From positions 1 through 13,637 of the forward strand of contig CATXXF010000048.1 of NCBI GenBank assembly GCA_958403395.1: DNA of 13,637 nt. Direction: 5' to 3'. Positions within the stretch are counted from its first letter, which is position 1, and each line of letters begins with the position of its first letter. A program made the position numbers and the translations under genes. Below are positions 13,515 to 13,637 of this stretch, piece by piece. The notes below the pieces were generated by a model, which was given only the letters and a program-made list of their open reading frames with translations, was not told the origin of the DNA and did not search any database. The stretch is from an uncultured Collinsella sp. (GTDB lineage: Bacteria; Actinomycetota; Coriobacteriia; Coriobacteriales; Coriobacteriaceae).

Positions 13515-13560
13515 GGAAACTGCGCCCCAGTTTTGCCTTTCAAGGTGGGACGCAGTTTCC
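13515..13560 (+). repeat. Second inverted repeat in the right-edge intergenic region
   Basis: GGAAACTGCGCCCCA (13515-13529) pairs with TGGGACGCAGTTTCC (13546-13560) with one mismatch. The loop contains the small stem CCTT-tc-AAGG (13536-13545). No T run follows, so it is not a typical terminator. Its right arm can also pair with 13575-13581. Confidence 0.7.
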
Positions 13561-13590
13561 CATAGGGCCTCGACTGGGAAAGCGGGGACC

Positions 13591-13635
13591 TCGGACAAAA
13601 TCTCGGACCCAATTCGGGTCCAGGAGGGAGTCCGA
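13591..13635 (+). promoter_or_regulatory. Ribosome binding site with possible sequestering hairpin
   Basis: AGGAGG (13622-13627) lies 7 bases before an ATG at 13635. TCGGAC occurs twice (13591-13596 and 13603-13608), and either copy can pair with GTCCGA (13630-13635), enclosing the ribosome site. GGACCC-aattc-GGGTCC (13605-13621) forms a further small hairpin directly before it. This suggests control of translation start, but the gene itself is outside the window. Confidence 0.5.
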
Positions 13636-13637
13636 TG
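13635..13637 (+). CDS. Start codon of an unidentified downstream gene (partial)
   Basis: Only the ATG is visible. It is called because a full AGGAGG ribosome site stands at the correct distance. Nothing can be said about the product. Confidence 0.5.

Noticed and set aside
13536..13556. T-box-like string AAGGTGGGACGCAG in the right-edge intergenic region
   Set aside because: It resembles AGGGTGGNACCGCG only in its middle. The ACCGCG end is missing, there is no downstream CGTCCCT partner or terminator, and no Stem I with a specifier loop is visible.
1..13637. Search by eye for tRNA, rRNA, CRISPR, insertion sequences and prophage or defence genes
   Set aside because: No regularly spaced repeats, transposase motifs, cloverleaf-like segments or defence-type domains were found. 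The genes are ordinary chromosomal functions.

Overview
The window looks like a piece of chromosome from a high-GC Gram-positive gut actinobacterium, most likely Collinsella or a close relative in the Coriobacteriia. This is inferred from the GC-rich codon use, strong AGGAGG-type ribosome binding sites, a nucleotidase with a class-E-type (LAxTG) sorting signal, and the protein sequences themselves. No species can be proven from the sequence alone. Most of the window is ordinary chromosomal content. There are no tRNA or rRNA genes, insertion sequences, CRISPR arrays or prophage genes. Nine complete genes lie on the minus strand. On the plus strand are the end of rplA, one hydrolase gene, and the start codon of a further gene at the right edge.

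Layout. (1) Positions 1-83 are the last codons of ribosomal protein L1, followed by a strong terminator. (2) Positions 209-2832 (minus) form a two-gene operon with an ATGA stop/start overlap. It encodes a cytoplasmic ParB-like/BMP-domain protein and a small metallophosphoesterase. (3) Positions 2925-3692 (minus) encode an MscS-type mechanosensitive channel. (4) Positions 3822-5846 (minus) encode a secreted 5'-nucleotidase that carries a LAATG sorting signal. (5) Positions 6005-8899 (minus) form an ABC importer locus in the order substrate-binding lipoprotein, permease, ATPase, of the TrpX/ABC_sub_bind type. A WYL-type regulator gene (9060-9848) lies directly upstream in the same direction, with no clear terminator between them. 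(6) Positions 10107-11510 (minus) encode asparaginyl-tRNA synthetase with its own promoter and terminator. (7) Positions 11692-12255 (minus) encode a stand-alone glucose-type PTS EIIA. It is divergent from an alpha/beta-hydrolase esterase at 12501-13400 (plus). (8) Positions 13401-13637 are a dense set of inverted repeats that ends in a ribosome binding site and an ATG, so the next plus-strand gene appears to start at the last three bases.

How the parts may work together. The surface nucleotidase and the intracellular BMP/phosphoesterase pair both suggest handling or sensing of nucleosides, but they are separate transcription units. The WYL regulator probably controls the ABC importer: a GGCTGTTG(T)AAAA element occurs both upstream of the regulator and over the -35 region of the importer promoter. 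This is a hypothesis from sequence similarity only.

The non-coding parts are the most unusual. Four minus-strand terminator hairpins share a CAAAGGGGACAG-like core, and three of them contain the stop codon of the preceding gene in their first arm. The right-edge intergenic region has mutually exclusive hairpins, and one of these could hide a ribosome binding site. I did not find a convincing new defence or mobile system.
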